Assembly: GCA_947495165.1 (NCBI GenBank)
Contig: CANLXM010000002.1
Location: 186,001 to 250,000 of the forward strand
Source: an uncultured Cellulomonadaceae bacterium
GTDB taxonomy: Bacteria; Actinomycetota; Actinomycetes; Actinomycetales; Cellulomonadaceae
Length of the DNA stretch: 64,000 nt
Direction: 5' to 3'
The translations under genes and the position numbers were made by a program. The notes beneath the pieces were generated by a model. The model did no database searches, was not told where the DNA came from, and saw only the letters and a list, made by a program, of their open reading frames with translations. Every line of letters begins with the position of its first letter. Within the stretch, counting starts at the first letter, position 1. This document shows, piece by piece, positions 41,978 to 51,435 of the stretch.

Positions 41978-43192
41978 GTGGAGCTCGCGGACCTGCACGA
42001 GGCCGCGCGGCTGCTCGACGGCGTCGCGCAGCGCACGCCCGTCGCCACGAGCCGCGCTCTCTCCGAGCTCGCTGGCCTCCCCGTGCTGCTCAAGTGCGAG
42101 AACCTGCAGCGCACCGGCTCGTTCAAGGTGCGCGGGGCGTACGTCCGCATGGCCCGCCTGACGCCGGCCGAGCGGGCCCGTGGTGTCGTGGCCGCGAGCG
42201 CCGGCAACCACGCGCAAGGGGTCGCGCTGGCCGCCCGGGAGCTCGGCATCCATGCGGTGGTCTACATGCCGTCCGACGCCGCGCTGCCCAAGGTGGCTGC
42301 GACGCGGGACTACGGCGCGGAGGTCCGGCTCGTCGGGTCGAGCGTCGACGACGCCCTCACGGCTGCCCACCAGGACGCGCGCGCCACGGGCGCCGTGCTG
42401 ATCCACCCGTTCGACCACGCGGACATCGTCGCGGGCCAGGGCACCATCGCGCTCGAGATCCTCGAACAGGTCCCGGACGTCCGCACCGTGCTCGCGCCGC
42501 TCGGCGGGGGCGGGCTCGCGGCCGGGCTCGTCGCGGCGTTCGAGCACCTGGCGCCGCACGTGCGCGTCGTCGGCGTGCAGGCCGAGCGCGCGGCGGCGTA
42601 CCCGCCGTCCCTCGCGGCGGGCTCGCCGCAGAAGGTGCCCGCGCGCTCGACGATGGCCGACGGGATCGCCGTCGCGCAGCCGGGCGACGTCCCGTTCGAG
42701 GTGCTCGCCCGGGGTGCCGCGGACGGCCGGTTCGAGGTGCGCACGGTGTCCGAGGAGCACCTCTCGCGTGCGCTCCTGGCGCTCGCAGAACGCTCGAAGC
42801 TGCTCGTGGAGCCCGGCGGCAGCGCCGGGGTGGCCGCGCTCATCGCGGACGCGTCCGGCCTCGAGGGCCCGGTCGTGTGCGTCCTGTCCGGCGGGAACAT
42901 CGACCCGATCGTGCTGCTGCGGGTGGTACGCCACGGGTTGTCCTCCGCGGGACGCTACCTCCAGCTGCGCGTGCGGCTGCTCGACCGCCCGGGCGCTCTG
43001 GCGACCTTCATGCTGGACATCGCGGCGGTCGGCGGCAACGTGATGCACGTCGAGCACGTGCGCACCGGCCCGCACCTGGCGATCGACGAGGTCGAGGTCG
43101 TCGTGCAGGTCGAGACCAAGGGCACCGACCACTGCGCCGAGCTCGTGGAGCACCTCACCACGCGGGGCTACCACCTGGACGACCAGGCCTGA
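41978..43192 (+). CDS. ilvA: Threonine ammonia-lyase with C-terminal ACT domain
   Basis: A 404-residue PLP enzyme of fold type II. The Schiff-base lysine is K50 in LQRTGSFKVRGAYVRM. The phosphate loop is LAPLGGGGLAAGLV, with SAGNHAQGVALAARELGI for substrate and LVEPGGSAGVAAL. The last 80 residues form one ACT domain (LQLRVRLLDRPGALATFMLD), as in catabolic or single-ACT enzymes rather than the two-domain biosynthetic IlvA of E. coli. It converts threonine to 2-oxobutanoate and ammonia. GTG 41978 follows the transporter stop by two bases. A strong terminator follows. Confidence 0.92.
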   Translation: MELADLHEAARLLDGVAQRTPVATSRALSELAGLPVLLKCENLQRTGSFKVRGAYVRMARLTPAERARGVVAASAGNHAQGVALAARELGIHAVVYMPSDAALPKVAATRDYGAEVRLVGSSVDDALTAAHQDARATGAVLIHPFDHADIVAGQGTIALEILEQVPDVRTVLAPLGGGGLAAGLVAAFEHLAPHVRVVGVQAERAAAYPPSLAAGSPQKVPARSTMADGIAVAQPGDVPFEVLARGAADGRFEVRTVSEEHLSRALLALAERSKLLVEPGGSAGVAALIADASGLEGPVVCVLSGGNIDPIVLLRVVRHGLSSAGRYLQLRVRLLDRPGALATFMLDIAAVGGNVMHVEHVRTGPHLAIDEVEVVVQVETKGTDHCAELVEHLTTRGYHLDDQA

Positions 43193-43197
43193 GCACG

Positions 43198-43231
43198 ACG
43201 AAGGCCCCGACCGTCGGGTCGGGGCCTTCGT
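43198..43231. terminator. Bidirectional terminator between ilvA and greA
   Basis: ACGAAGGCCCCGACC (43198-43212) pairs perfectly with 43217-43231 around four bases. It lies between the converging stops of ilvA (43192) and greA (43248). Confidence 0.88.
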
Positions 43232-43247
43232 TCGCGGCGCGGGAGGC

Positions 43248-43733
43248 TCAGCCCTGGAAGGGCTCCGCGGCCTTGATCACGACGGTGATCTCCTTGCCGT
43301 TGGGCGCCTGGTAGGTGACCGTGTCACCGGCCGAGCGACCGTTGATCGCGGCGCCGAGCGGCGACTGGTCGGAGTAGACGTCGATGTCCGTGGTGCCGGC
43401 GATCTCGCGGGAGCCCAGCAGGAACTTGGTCTCGTCCCCCGCGATGTCCGCGGTGACGAGCATGCCCGGCTCGACCTTGCCGTCGTCGGCGGGCTGGCCG
43501 ACCTTGGCGGACTCGAGCTTCTGCTTGAGCTCGCGGATGCGGGCTTCCTGCTTCGCCTGCTCCTCGCGCGCGGCGTGGTAGCCGGCGTTCTCCTTGAGGT
43601 CGCCCTCGTCGCGGGCACGGGCGATCCTGTCGACGACTTCGTCCCGACCCGGCCCTGTCAGGTGCTCGTACTCGGCCTTCAGCCGGTCGTACGCCTCCTG
43701 CGTCAGCCACGTCGTAGTGGTCGTCTCGGCCAT
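43248..43733 (-). CDS. greA: Transcription elongation factor GreA
   Basis: A 161-residue protein. The N-terminal coiled coil carries the acidic tip in RIARARDEGDLKENAGYHAA, and the C-terminal FKBP-like domain has SPLGAAINGRSAGDTVTYQA. It enters the RNA polymerase secondary channel and stimulates cleavage of backtracked RNA. ATG 43733 has GAAGGAG six bases upstream. The longer frame to 43775 runs into the leader hairpin and is not used. The leader of about 87 bases contains a possible attenuator. Confidence 0.95.
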   Translation of the reverse strand: MAETTTTTWLTQEAYDRLKAEYEHLTGPGRDEVVDRIARARDEGDLKENAGYHAAREEQAKQEARIRELKQKLESAKVGQPADDGKVEPGMLVTADIAGDETKFLLGSREIAGTTDIDVYSDQSPLGAAINGRSAGDTVTYQAPNGKEITVVIKAAEPFQG

Positions 43734-43757
43734 GATCGCTCCTTCCAACAAGACAGA

Positions 43758-43783
43758 GACGCACGGTGATCTCACCGTGCGTC
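43758..43783 (-). promoter_or_regulatory. Hairpin followed by T-rich tract in greA leader
   Basis: Two perfect 12-base arms (GACGCACGGTGA and TCACCGTGCGTC) flank two bases. On the minus strand it is followed by TCTGTCTTGTTGG, which is unusually T-rich for this genome, and then by the greA ribosome site. A TAGACT -10 box at 43832-43827 places it about 40 bases into the transcript. It looks like an attenuator or early terminator. Confidence 0.55.
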
Positions 43784-43900
43784 ATGGTTTGCGGCCGGGC
43801 ACGAGGCCACGGCGGTAGAAACCATCAGTCTAGCCTCCCGGCCGCGAACCGCGGAATCCCCGCCCGTGCCCGCGGCGGCGCCAGCCCCGTCGTCGAGTCC

Positions 43901-44305
43901 TCAGGACTGGCCGGGAGCGACCTCGCAGCCGTCGAGCAGGCCCGTGGTGGCCTCCTCCGACGTCGGGACGTCGACCGTGAAGCGCTGCAGCTCGTCCGAC
44001 CCTGCGGGGATCGTCACCTCCGCGTAACCGACCTGCGCGTAGCTGGGGCTGAGGGCCGTGAGCCGGCACGTGAGCGCGACGTCCGCGTCCTTGGTGACGT
44101 CGAACGTCACCTCGACGAGCTCGGGGCTCACGACGGAGAACCCGTAGTCGTTCACGACGTACGGCTCGGACGTCGCCATCGCCCACCCGCTCCACGCGGC
44201 AGCGACGGTGCCGAGCGCCCCGAGGCTCCACAGCGCCACCACCTGTGCCCGACGGCGTGGGCTGCGGACGCCGTACCTGTCGGCCAGGTCTGGGGTTACG
44301 GTCAT
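43901..44305 (-). CDS. DUF4307 membrane protein
   Basis: A 134-residue protein: short cytoplasmic N-terminus, one membrane helix (VVALWSLGALGTVAAAWSGW) at about residues 22-44, and an extracellular beta-rich domain (VNDYGFSVVSPELVEVTFDV). This matches DUF4307, found beside mca in mycobacteria (Rv1081c). Two cysteines (in ALTCRL and GLLDGCEV) could form an extracellular disulfide. ATG 44305 sits seven bases after a minus-strand GACAAT box and has no ribosome site, so it is probably leaderless. Function unknown. Confidence 0.87.
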   Translation of the reverse strand: MTVTPDLADRYGVRSPRRRAQVVALWSLGALGTVAAAWSGWAMATSEPYVVNDYGFSVVSPELVEVTFDVTKDADVALTCRLTALSPSYAQVGYAEVTIPAGSDELQRFTVDVPTSEEATTGLLDGCEVAPGQS

Positions 44306-44346
44306 GGAAAGATTGTCGCACCGAAGCCCCTGCAGGAAGAGTCCCG

Positions 44347-45228
44347 ATGCCCACGCCCTTGCGCCTCATGGCCGTCCACGCCCACCCCGACGACGAGTCG
44401 AGCAAGGGAGCCGCGACGATGGCCCGCTACGCGGCCGCCGGCGTCGAGGTCCTCGTGGTCAGCTGCACCGGCGGCGAGCGCGGCTCGATCCTCAACCCGA
44501 GCTGCACGTTCGAGCCGCGCGACATGGCGGACCTCGCCGAGCGACGCCGGACCGAGATGGCCGGTGCCGCCGCGGCGCTCGGGGTGCAGCACCACTGGCT
44601 GGGCTTCGTCGACTCGGGTCTGCCGGAGGGCGACCCGCTCCCGCCGCTGCCCGAGGGGTGCTTCGCCCTGGTGCCGCTCGAGGACGCGGCCGCGCCGCTC
44701 GTGGAGCTCGTCCGCACGTTCCGGCCGCACGTGATGACCACGTACGACCCGTCCGGCGGGTACCCCCACCCGGACCACATCATGTGCCACCGGGTCGCGT
44801 TCGAGGCCTTCCACGCCGCCGGCGACCCGGACCGCTACGCCGGGCACGGGGAGCCGTGGCGCCCGCTCAAGCTGTACTACAACCACGACTTCTCGATGCG
44901 CCGGGTCCGCACCATGCACGAGGCCCTGATCGACGAGGGCCTCGTCTCCCCGTTCGGGGACTGGGTCGAGTCCCGTGCGGCCCGGGAGATCCCCGAGCGT
45001 CCCGTGACCACGCGGATCCGCGCCGAGGAGTTCTTCGACGCCCGCGACGCGGCGCTGCGCGCCCACGAGACGCAGATCGACCCGGACGGCTTCTTCTTCG
45101 CGATGCCGCGCGAGCTCGAGGCCACGGTGTGGCCCTTCGAGGAGTTCGAGCTCGCCGAGTCCGTCGTCCCCACCACAACGCCCGAGGACGACCTCTTCGC
45201 AGGTATCCACCCGGAGGACACCCCGTGA
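44347..45228 (+). CDS. mca: Mycothiol S-conjugate amidase
   Basis: A 293-residue LmbE/PIG-L-type metal amidase. The zinc motif is HAHPDDESSKGAATMARYAA and the second is GGYPHPDHIMCHRVAFEAF. SCTGGERGSILNPSCTFEPR and KLYYNHDFSMRRVRTMHEAL are typical of Mca rather than MshB. It splits mycothiol conjugates to release mercapturic acids for export, so the organism makes mycothiol. ATG 44347 has GGAAGAG upstream. The gene is divergent from DUF4307 and overlaps the next gene by four bases. Confidence 0.94.
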   Translation: MPTPLRLMAVHAHPDDESSKGAATMARYAAAGVEVLVVSCTGGERGSILNPSCTFEPRDMADLAERRRTEMAGAAAALGVQHHWLGFVDSGLPEGDPLPPLPEGCFALVPLEDAAAPLVELVRTFRPHVMTTYDPSGGYPHPDHIMCHRVAFEAFHAAGDPDRYAGHGEPWRPLKLYYNHDFSMRRVRTMHEALIDEGLVSPFGDWVESRAAREIPERPVTTRIRAEEFFDARDAALRAHETQIDPDGFFFAMPRELEATVWPFEEFELAESVVPTTTPEDDLFAGIHPEDTP

Positions 45229-45530
45229 CCGACTACACCGCCCTGCCCGCGACGCCCGCCGCCGTGGGGACCGAGACCTCGAGCCCGTCCCCCTCGCCGA
45301 CGGACGTGCTGCGTCCCGACCTCGACCCCACCGACGTCACCCCGGGCACCATCGGGTTCGTCGTGACCTTCCTGCTCGCCCTCGCCGGCGTCGGCGTCTG
45401 GTTCTCGATGAACCGCAAGATCCGGCGCCTGGGGTACGAGGAGCGCGCCGCCCGGGACGGCTCGGCCCAGCCGAGCGACCGGCCCGACGACGGCCCGGCG
45501 GGCCCGACGGACGTCCCGCCCCGCCCGTGA
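45225..45530 (+). CDS. Small single-pass membrane protein following mca (Rv1083-like)
   Basis: A 101-residue protein with an extracellular Thr/Ser/Pro-rich N-terminus, one helix (GTIGFVVTFLLALAGVGVWF) at about residues 42-62, a positive stop-transfer (NRKIRRLGYEERAAR) and an Asp/Pro-rich tail. GTG 45225 overlaps the mca stop. A similarly placed small membrane protein follows mca in mycobacteria. Function unknown. Confidence 0.82.
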   Translation: MTDYTALPATPAAVGTETSSPSPSPTDVLRPDLDPTDVTPGTIGFVVTFLLALAGVGVWFSMNRKIRRLGYEERAARDGSAQPSDRPDDGPAGPTDVPPRP

Positions 45531-46411
45531 GCGCGGGCGCGGTCGGCACGGCCACGGACGGGGCCGCCCCCGGAACGGGTGTGCTGGTGCGCGTCGCGCT
45601 CGTCCAGCTCGCGTCGGGCCGGGACGCCCAGGCCAACCTCGCGCACGCCTCGCGCGAGATCGCGGCCGCCGCACGCGCGGGTGCGCGCGTCGTCGTGCTG
45701 CCCGAGTACGCCGCGGCCTTCGACCCGCGCGGCGTCGGCCCGGACCTCGCCGAGGCGCCGGACGGACCGTTCGTCTCGGCGCTGCGCGAGCTCAGCGCCT
45801 CCCACGGCCTCACCGTGGTCGCCGGCGCAGCGTTTCCCGGCCGGGCCGCCGGGCGCGCCGTCAACGCCGTGGTCGTGGTGGCCGGCGGCGAGCACCGCGC
45901 CACCTACACGAAGGTGCACCTGTACGACGCGTTCGGGCACCGCGAGTCCGACCGGCTGGAGCCCGGGGACCCCGCCGCCCCGCCCGTCGTCGTGGACGTC
46001 GCCGGGCTGCGCCTCGGGATCCAGACCTGCTACGACCTGCGCTTCCCCGAGGTCTCGCGCCGGCTCGTGGATGCCGGCGCGACCGTCCTCGTCGTCCCCG
46101 CGGCGTGGGCTGCCGGGCCCGGCAAGCTCGAGCAGTGGCGCGTGCTCGCGCGCGCCCGCGCGATCGAGTCGACCGCCGCGGTGCTGGCCGTCGGGCAGGC
46201 GGGGCGCGGCGTCGTCGGGCACTCGATGGCGATCGACGCGAACGGCGTCGTGCTCGGCGAGCTCGGTGCCGACGCCGGGACGCTCGTGACCGACCTCGAC
46301 CCCGGCGCGATCGCGCGGGTCCGCGAGCGCAACCCGTCCCTCGCGAACCGGCGCTACGGCGTCGTGCCCCTGCCCGGGCCGGACCCGCTCAGCGCGCCGT
46401 CGGGAGCGTGA
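45527..46411 (+). CDS. Carbon-nitrogen hydrolase (nitrilase superfamily)
   Basis: A 294-residue hydrolase with the full Glu-Lys-Cys triad: E in [12 protein letters not shown] in [20 protein letters not shown], and C in [20 protein letters not shown]. The overall pattern is close to deaminated-glutathione amidase or omega-amidase types (Nit1/Nit2). The actual amide is not readable. GTG 45527 overlaps the preceding stop; an internal GTG before [10 protein letters not shown] would give a more usual N-terminus. Its position behind mca hints at thiol-conjugate or dipeptide clean-up, which is inference. Its 3' end overlaps the map gene by 23 bases. Confidence 0.88.
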   Translation: MSAGAVGTATDGAAPGTGVLVRVALVQLASGRDAQANLAHASREIAAAARAGARVVVLPEYAAAFDPRGVGPDLAEAPDGPFVSALRELSASHGLTVVAGAAFPGRAAGRAVNAVVVVAGGEHRATYTKVHLYDAFGHRESDRLEPGDPAAPPVVVDVAGLRLGIQTCYDLRFPEVSRRLVDAGATVLVVPAAWAAGPGKLEQWRVLARARAIESTAAVLAVGQAGRGVVGHSMAIDANGVVLGELGADAGTLVTDLDPGAIARVRERNPSLANRRYGVVPLPGPDPLSAPSGA

Positions 46412-47165
46412 GGATCTCCGCGCCGTCGGCGGTGATCGCGATCGTGTGCTCGCTGTGGGCGGTGCGGCAGCCGGTCGCGCTGCGCAGCGTCCAGCCGTCG
46501 GCGTCGGTGACCAGCTCGTCGGTGTCCGCCATGACCCACGGCTCCAGGGCGAGCAGGAGGCCCGGGCGCAGCGTGTAGCCCCGGCCCGGACGGCCGATGT
46601 TCGGTACGTGCGGGTCCTGGTGCATGGTGGAGCCGACGCCGTGGCCGCCGAAGTCCGTGTTCACGCTGAAGCCGGCGTCGGTCAGGACGGTGCCCATGGC
46701 GTGCGCGAGGTCCCCGATGCGCGCACCGGGACGTGCCGCGGCGATGCCCGCCGCGAGCGCCCGCTGGGTCGCGTCGATCATCGCGACGTCGGCCTCGGGC
46801 CGCGCCTGGCCGACGAGGAAGCTGATCGCCGAGTCCGCGACGATCCCGTCGAGGGAGACCGCGAGGTCGAGGGAGAGCAGGTCGCCGTCGACGAGCGCGT
46901 AGTCGTGCGGCAGCCCGTGCAGCACGCCGTCGTTGACCGACGTGCACACGTAGTGCCCGAACGGGCCGCGGCCGAACGACGGCGCGTAGTCGACGTAGCA
47001 GGAGACCGCCCCGGCCGCGACGATCAGCTCGCGGGCCCAGCGGTCGAGGTCCAGGAGGTTCGTGCCGGGCACGGCCCGCTCGCGCAGGGTCTGCAGGATG
47101 TCGGCGACGAGCGCGCCGGTCGCCCGCCCGCGCTCGACCTCGGCCGGGGAGAGGATCTCGATCAT
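46389..47165 (-). CDS. map: Methionine aminopeptidase, type I
   Basis: A 258-residue MetAP. Metal ligands are all visible: the two aspartates in [20 protein letters not shown], histidine in [17 protein letters not shown], glutamate in [10 protein letters not shown] and glutamate in [22 protein letters not shown] is the substrate loop. It removes the initiator methionine. ATG 47165 has GAAGGA upstream. The much longer frame to 47684 is antisense to the HAD gene. The stop lies inside the 3' end of the nitrilase gene on the other strand. Confidence 0.94.
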   Translation of the reverse strand: MIEILSPAEVERGRATGALVADILQTLRERAVPGTNLLDLDRWARELIVAAGAVSCYVDYAPSFGRGPFGHYVCTSVNDGVLHGLPHDYALVDGDLLSLDLAVSLDGIVADSAISFLVGQARPEADVAMIDATQRALAAGIAAARPGARIGDLAHAMGTVLTDAGFSVNTDFGGHGVGSTMHQDPHVPNIGRPGRGYTLRPGLLLALEPWVMADTDELVTDADGWTLRSATGCRTAHSEHTIAITADGAEILTLPTAR

Positions 47166-47303
47166 GGGGGTCCTTCGCGATGGGGAGAGGCGTTCGGGCC
47201 CATTGTGCCCCGTGGCCGGCCACGCCGACCCCGCGGCCTCCGGGTGCGAAGACCACGGCGGCCAGCAAGACTCGTGGCCACGACCCCGCCGGGAGGAGAC
47301 ACC

Positions 47304-48140
47304 GTGAACCGAGGACCCCTCGGGCTGCCGCCCCACGTGCGCGCCTGCCTGTTCGACCTGGACGGCGTGCTGACGCGCACCGCGTCCGTGCACAACGCCG
47401 CGTGGACGCAGACGTTCGACACCTATCTCGCCGAGCTGCGCGGGACCCCGCCGACGCCGAGCGGGCAGGCGGACCTCACGGCCGCCGCGCTCGACCTCGA
47501 CCCGGACCTGGCGCTCGCCGGCCTCGACCCCACGGACCTGCGGCCGTTCGACCCGGTCGAGGACTACGCGCGCTACGTCGACGGCAAGCGCCGCCCCGAC
47601 GGGGTCCGGGACTTCCTGGCCAGCCGCGGGATCGTGCTGCCGGAGGGTGAGCCGGACGACCCCCCTGGGGCCGAGACCGTGCACGGGATCGGGAACCGCA
47701 AGAACGAGCTCGTGCTCGAGCTGATCGCCCGCGACGGCGTCGAGGTGTTCGAAGGCTCGGTGCGCTACCTGCGCGAGGCCGCCGCGGCCGGCCTGCGCCG
47801 CGCCGTCGTGTCCTCGAGCTCCAACACGGTCCTGGTCCTCGACGTCACCGGGCTCGGCGAGCTGCTCGAGGTGCGCGTGGACGGCGTCGTCGCCCGCGAG
47901 CGCGCCCTGCCCGGCAAGCCCGCCCCCGACACGTTCCTGGCCGCTGCCCGGGAGCTCGGCGTCACGCCGGCGGAGTGCGCCGTCTTCGAGGACGCCCAGG
48001 CGGGGGTCGCCGCTGGCCGGGCCGGAGGCTTCGGGTACGTCGTCGGCGTCGACCGCCTCGACCAGGCCGACGCGCTGCGGGCCGCGGGGGCCGACGTCGT
48101 CGTGACGGACCTCGCCGAGCTCCTGGACGCTGCCCGGTGA
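47304..48140 (+). CDS. HAD-superfamily beta-phosphoglucomutase-like protein
   Basis: A 278-residue HAD enzyme. The nucleophile motif is [20 protein letters not shown], motif II serines are in [15 protein letters not shown], the lysine is in [11 protein letters not shown], and motif IV is [20 protein letters not shown]. The DxDGV form and the large helical cap fit beta-phosphoglucomutase. It overlaps the GH65 phosphorylase gene by four bases. The two enzymes would turn a disaccharide and phosphate into beta-glucose 1-phosphate and then glucose 6-phosphate. GTG 47304 has GGGAGGAG. Confidence 0.88.
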   Translation: MNRGPLGLPPHVRACLFDLDGVLTRTASVHNAAWTQTFDTYLAELRGTPPTPSGQADLTAAALDLDPDLALAGLDPTDLRPFDPVEDYARYVDGKRRPDGVRDFLASRGIVLPEGEPDDPPGAETVHGIGNRKNELVLELIARDGVEVFEGSVRYLREAAAAGLRRAVVSSSSNTVLVLDVTGLGELLEVRVDGVVARERALPGKPAPDTFLAAARELGVTPAECAVFEDAQAGVAAGRAGGFGYVVGVDRLDQADALRAAGADVVVTDLAELLDAAR

Positions 48141-50506
48141 GCGAGTCGCTCGTGGACGCGCCGCCGGACACCGCCGACCTCGGCGTCGAGCCGTGGGTGC
48201 TGCGGGAGGCGACGCTCGACCTCGCGCACCTCGCCCAGACCGAGTCGCTGTTCGCCCTGTCGAACGGCTTCCTCGGGCTGCGCGGCAACCTGGACGAGGG
48301 CGAGCCCAGCGGCGTCACGGGGACGTACCTCGCCGGCTTCTTCGAGCACCACCCCCTGCCCTATCCCGAGGGCGGTTACGGCTACCCGGAGGCCGGGCAG
48401 CAGCTCGTGGACGTCACCGACGGCAAGCTCGTCCGCCTGCTCGTCGACGACGAGCCGTTCGACGTCCGCACGGGCCGGCTCGAACGCCACGAGCGCGTCC
48501 TGGACCTGCGCGCGGGAACCCTCACGCGCGACGTCGTCTGGGTCTCCCCCGGCGGCCGACGGGTCGGCATCACGGCCACCCGCCTGGTCTCGTTCGCGCG
48601 CCGCACCAGCGCGGCCGTCCGCTACGAGGTGTGCGCGCTCGACGGGCCCGTGCGCGTCGTCGTGCAGTCCGAGCTGGTGGCGAACGACTCCCCACCCGAC
48701 GTCGACTCCGACGACCCGCGCGTCGCCGAGGCCCTGTCGAGCCCGCTCGAGCCGGTCACCCAGGAGCAGCGCGGCCACGGGGCGACGCTCGTGCACCGCA
48801 CCCGCTCGAGCGAGCTCGTGGTCGCGTGCGGCACGGACCACCAGGTCGAGGCGCCGGGCGACCACGCGGTCGAGTCCGAGGTCCAGCAGGACCTCGCGCG
48901 CACGACCGTCGTCGCGCACCTGCGCTCGGGCGAGCAGCTCACCCTGGTCAAGCACCTGGCGTACGCGTGGTCCGACGACGCCTCCCCCGCCTCGCTGCGG
49001 GACGTGGTCGCCGCGTCGCTCACGAGCGCGCGGTCCGACGGCTGGCAGACGCTGGTCGCGGAGCAGCGGGCCTACCTCGCCGACTTCTGGCGCGACGCCG
49101 ACGTCGAGATCGACGGTGACGCCGCGCTGCAGCAGGCCGTGCGGTTCTGCCTCTTCCAGGTGCTGCAGGCCGGTGCCCGCGCGCAGGGACGCCCGATCGG
49201 GGCCAAGGGACTGACCGGGTCGGGGTACAACGGGCACACGTTCTGGGACATCGAGGGCTTCGTGCTGCCGGTGCTCGCGGCGACCCGGCCCGAGGCCGCC
49301 GCCGCAGCGCTGCGCTGGCGCGCCTCGACGCTCGACAAGGCCCGCGCGCGGGCGAAGACCCTGCGCCTGGCGGGCGCCGCGTTCCCGTGGCGCACGATCG
49401 ACGGGTCCGAGACGTCGGCGTACTGGCCCGCCGGGACGGCCGCCTTCCACATCGACGCGGACATCGCCTACGCGTTCGAGCGCTACCGCTACGTGACGGG
49501 CGACGCCGAGCTCGAACGGACCTGCGGCCTGGAGGTCCTCGTGGAGACCGCGCGGCTGTGGATGGCCGTGGGCCACCACGACCGCCACGGGGGCTGGCAC
49601 GTCGACGGCGTCACGGGGCCCGACGAGTACACCGCGGTGATCGACGACAACGTGTTCACGAACCTCATGGCCGCCCGTGCGCTCGAGGCGACGTGCGCGG
49701 CGTGCGACCGCCACCCCGACCTCGCCGCGGGGCTCGGGGTGAGCGCGGACGAGCGGGACGCCTGGGCCCGCGCGGCGCGGTCCGTGCACGTGCCGTTCGA
49801 CGACGAGCTCGGTGTGCACGCCCAGTGCGAGGACTTCACCCGGTTCGCCGAGTGGGACTTCGACGCCGACGAGAAGTACCCGCTGATGCTGCACGCGCCG
49901 TACTTCGAGCTGTACCGCAAGCAGGTCGTCAAGCAGGCCGACCTCGTGCTCGCGATGCACTGGCTGCCCGAGCGGTTCGACGACGCGCAGGTGGCCCGCA
50001 ACCTCGACTACTACGAGCGCCGCACCGTGCGGGACTCGTCCCTGTCGGCGGGGTCGCAGGCCGTCGTCTGCGCACGAGCCGGCCACCTGCAGCTCGCCCA
50101 CCAGTACCTGCACGAGGCCGCCCTGGTCGACCTGCGGGACCTGCAGGACAACGTGGACCACGGGCTGCACCTCGCGTCGCTCGGCAGCGTGTGGGTCGCG
50201 CTCGTGGAGGGGTTCGGCGGGATGTGGCCGCACGCCGACGTGCTGCGCCTCGCGCCTGCGCTGCCGCCGGGGATCGACCGGCTCGCGTTCCGGATGCTGT
50301 GGCGCGGCAGCCGGGTGTGCGTCGAGGTCACGCACGAGGCCGTCGAGGTGAGCGTGCTGGGCGGGGACGCCGTCGAGGTCGAGCTCGACGGCGAGCACGT
50401 GCGCGTCGAGCCTGGCGCGCCTGCGGTCCGTCCAGTGCGGCCGCGCACGCCGCTGCTCCCGACCCCGCAGCAGCCGCCCGGCCGCGAGCCGCGCGTGGTG
50501 GGGTGA
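48137..50506 (+). CDS. GH65 glycosyl hydrolase/phosphorylase
   Basis: A 789-residue family 65 enzyme. The N-terminal beta-sandwich has [20 protein letters not shown], and the (alpha/alpha)6 barrel has [20 protein letters not shown]. The general acid is E497 in [19 protein letters not shown], and the phosphate-binding region is [20 protein letters not shown]-terminal beta domain follows. The family splits alpha-glucosidic disaccharides (maltose, trehalose, kojibiose, nigerose) by phosphorolysis. The neighbouring phosphoglucomutase strongly favours phosphorolysis over hydrolysis. Which disaccharide is used is unknown. GTG 48137 overlaps the HAD stop. Confidence 0.9.
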   Translation: MSESLVDAPPDTADLGVEPWVLREATLDLAHLAQTESLFALSNGFLGLRGNLDEGEPSGVTGTYLAGFFEHHPLPYPEGGYGYPEAGQQLVDVTDGKLVRLLVDDEPFDVRTGRLERHERVLDLRAGTLTRDVVWVSPGGRRVGITATRLVSFARRTSAAVRYEVCALDGPVRVVVQSELVANDSPPDVDSDDPRVAEALSSPLEPVTQEQRGHGATLVHRTRSSELVVACGTDHQVEAPGDHAVESEVQQDLARTTVVAHLRSGEQLTLVKHLAYAWSDDASPASLRDVVAASLTSARSDGWQTLVAEQRAYLADFWRDADVEIDGDAALQQAVRFCLFQVLQAGARAQGRPIGAKGLTGSGYNGHTFWDIEGFVLPVLAATRPEAAAAALRWRASTLDKARARAKTLRLAGAAFPWRTIDGSETSAYWPAGTAAFHIDADIAYAFERYRYVTGDAELERTCGLEVLVETARLWMAVGHHDRHGGWHVDGVTGPDEYTAVIDDNVFTNLMAARALEATCAACDRHPDLAAGLGVSADERDAWARAARSVHVPFDDELGVHAQCEDFTRFAEWDFDADEKYPLMLHAPYFELYRKQVVKQADLVLAMHWLPERFDDAQVARNLDYYERRTVRDSSLSAGSQAVVCARAGHLQLAHQYLHEAALVDLRDLQDNVDHGLHLASLGSVWVALVEGFGGMWPHADVLRLAPALPPGIDRLAFRMLWRGSRVCVEVTHEAVEVSVLGGDAVEVELDGEHVRVEPGAPAVRPVRPRTPLLPTPQQPPGREPRVVG

Positions 50507-50510
50507 GTCC

Positions 50511-51245
50511 TCAGGCCCGGATCTGGGAGACGGCCACGGCCACGGCTGCGAAGTGGCACCAGAAGCCGATGACCGTGCCGACGTGGAAGACCTCGTGGAA
50601 GCCGAACCAGCGCGGGCTGGGGTTGGGCCGCTTCATGGCGTACACCACGGCCCCCAGGGTGTAGGCGAGCCCGCCGATCGCGATGAGCGCGACGATCGCG
50701 GCGCCGCCGGCGTCGTAGAAGGCCTTCATGTAGCCGACCGCCACCCAGCCCAGGGCGATGTAGACCGGCGTGTACACCCAGCGGGGAGCGTTCAGCCAGA
50801 TCATGCGGGCGGCCAGGCCGACGAGGGAGCCGCCCCACACGAGGATCAGCAGCAGGCGGGCGAGCGACTCCTCGAGCAGCAGGACGCACAGCGGCGTGTA
50901 GGTCCCGGCGATGATGAGGAAGATGTTGCTGTGGTCGGCCCGGCGCAGGCGCGCCGAGGTCGCGGGTGACCACGTGCCGAGGTGGTACACGGCGCTCGTG
51001 CCGAACAGCAGCGCGGCCGTCACGGCGAACACGGCGACCGCGACGCGCGGCGCCGTCGGCGGGGCCCAGACGGTCAGCAGGATGCCGCCGATCACCGCGA
51101 GCGGGAACGTCACGGCATGGATCGCCCCCCGCAGCCGCGGCTTGACCGCCTCGACGACGGCTTCGGCACCCTCGCGGGCGGCGTCGACGACGTCGTCCAG
51201 CGCGCTCGTCGGCTCGCGGTCGTCGTGGGTCCTGGTGGTGCGCAT
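50511..51245 (-). CDS. Hemolysin III / PAQR-family membrane protein
   Basis: A 244-residue protein with a charged N-terminus and seven membrane helices. The PAQR motifs SAVYHLGTWSPATSARLRRA, ADHSNIFLIIAGTYTPLCVL and the metal-binding FGFHEVFHVGTVIGFWCHF are present. Bacterial members were named for hemolysin activity but are now thought to be lipid-acting metal hydrolases. It corresponds in position to mycobacterial Rv1085c. ATG 51245 has GAAGGA six bases before it. A tandem palindromic operator adjoins its -10 box, so expression is probably repressed by an unlinked regulator. Confidence 0.9.
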   Translation of the reverse strand: MRTTRTHDDREPTSALDDVVDAAREGAEAVVEAVKPRLRGAIHAVTFPLAVIGGILLTVWAPPTAPRVAVAVFAVTAALLFGTSAVYHLGTWSPATSARLRRADHSNIFLIIAGTYTPLCVLLLEESLARLLLILVWGGSLVGLAARMIWLNAPRWVYTPVYIALGWVAVGYMKAFYDAGGAAIVALIAIGGLAYTLGAVVYAMKRPNPSPRWFGFHEVFHVGTVIGFWCHFAAVAVAVSQIRA

Positions 51246-51291
51246 CGCCGGTCCTTCGGTGGTCGTGGACGCTCGTGCTGCGAGCCTCGTC

Positions 51292-51327
51292 AGCCTAACT
51301 TACGCAAACGTAGGTTACGGAACCGTA
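51292..51327 (-). promoter_or_regulatory. Tandem operator and -10 box of the hlyIII-like gene
   Basis: Two sites of the form TACG-N4-CGTA lie 15 bases apart: TACGCAAACGTA (51301-51312) and TACGGAACCGTA (51316-51327). They adjoin a minus-strand TAGGCT box (51297-51292), so they fill the usual -35/spacer region. A TetR- or MarR-type repressor is the natural guess. Confidence 0.6.
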
Positions 51328-51374
51328 GGTTGAGCGGCAAGCTCGTCACCCCTCGGGCGCTCGCCACGATCCGG

Positions 51375-51380
51375 TAGCGT
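51375..51380 (+). promoter_or_regulatory. Probable -10 box of the cis-prenyltransferase gene
   Basis: TAGCGT, giving a start near 51387 and a leader of about 50 bases before GTG 51436. This argues against the longer frame starting at GTG 51379. Confidence 0.4.
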
Positions 51381-51435
51381 GATCGCGTTCGCATCCGACG
51401 CGGACGGCACGCGAACCGACGCGACAAGGACCAGA

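Noticed and set aside
47765..50398. An 877-codon minus-strand frame opposite the GH65 gene
   Set aside because: The sense protein has all GH65 motifs; the antisense frame is rich in His, Arg and Val from codon bias.
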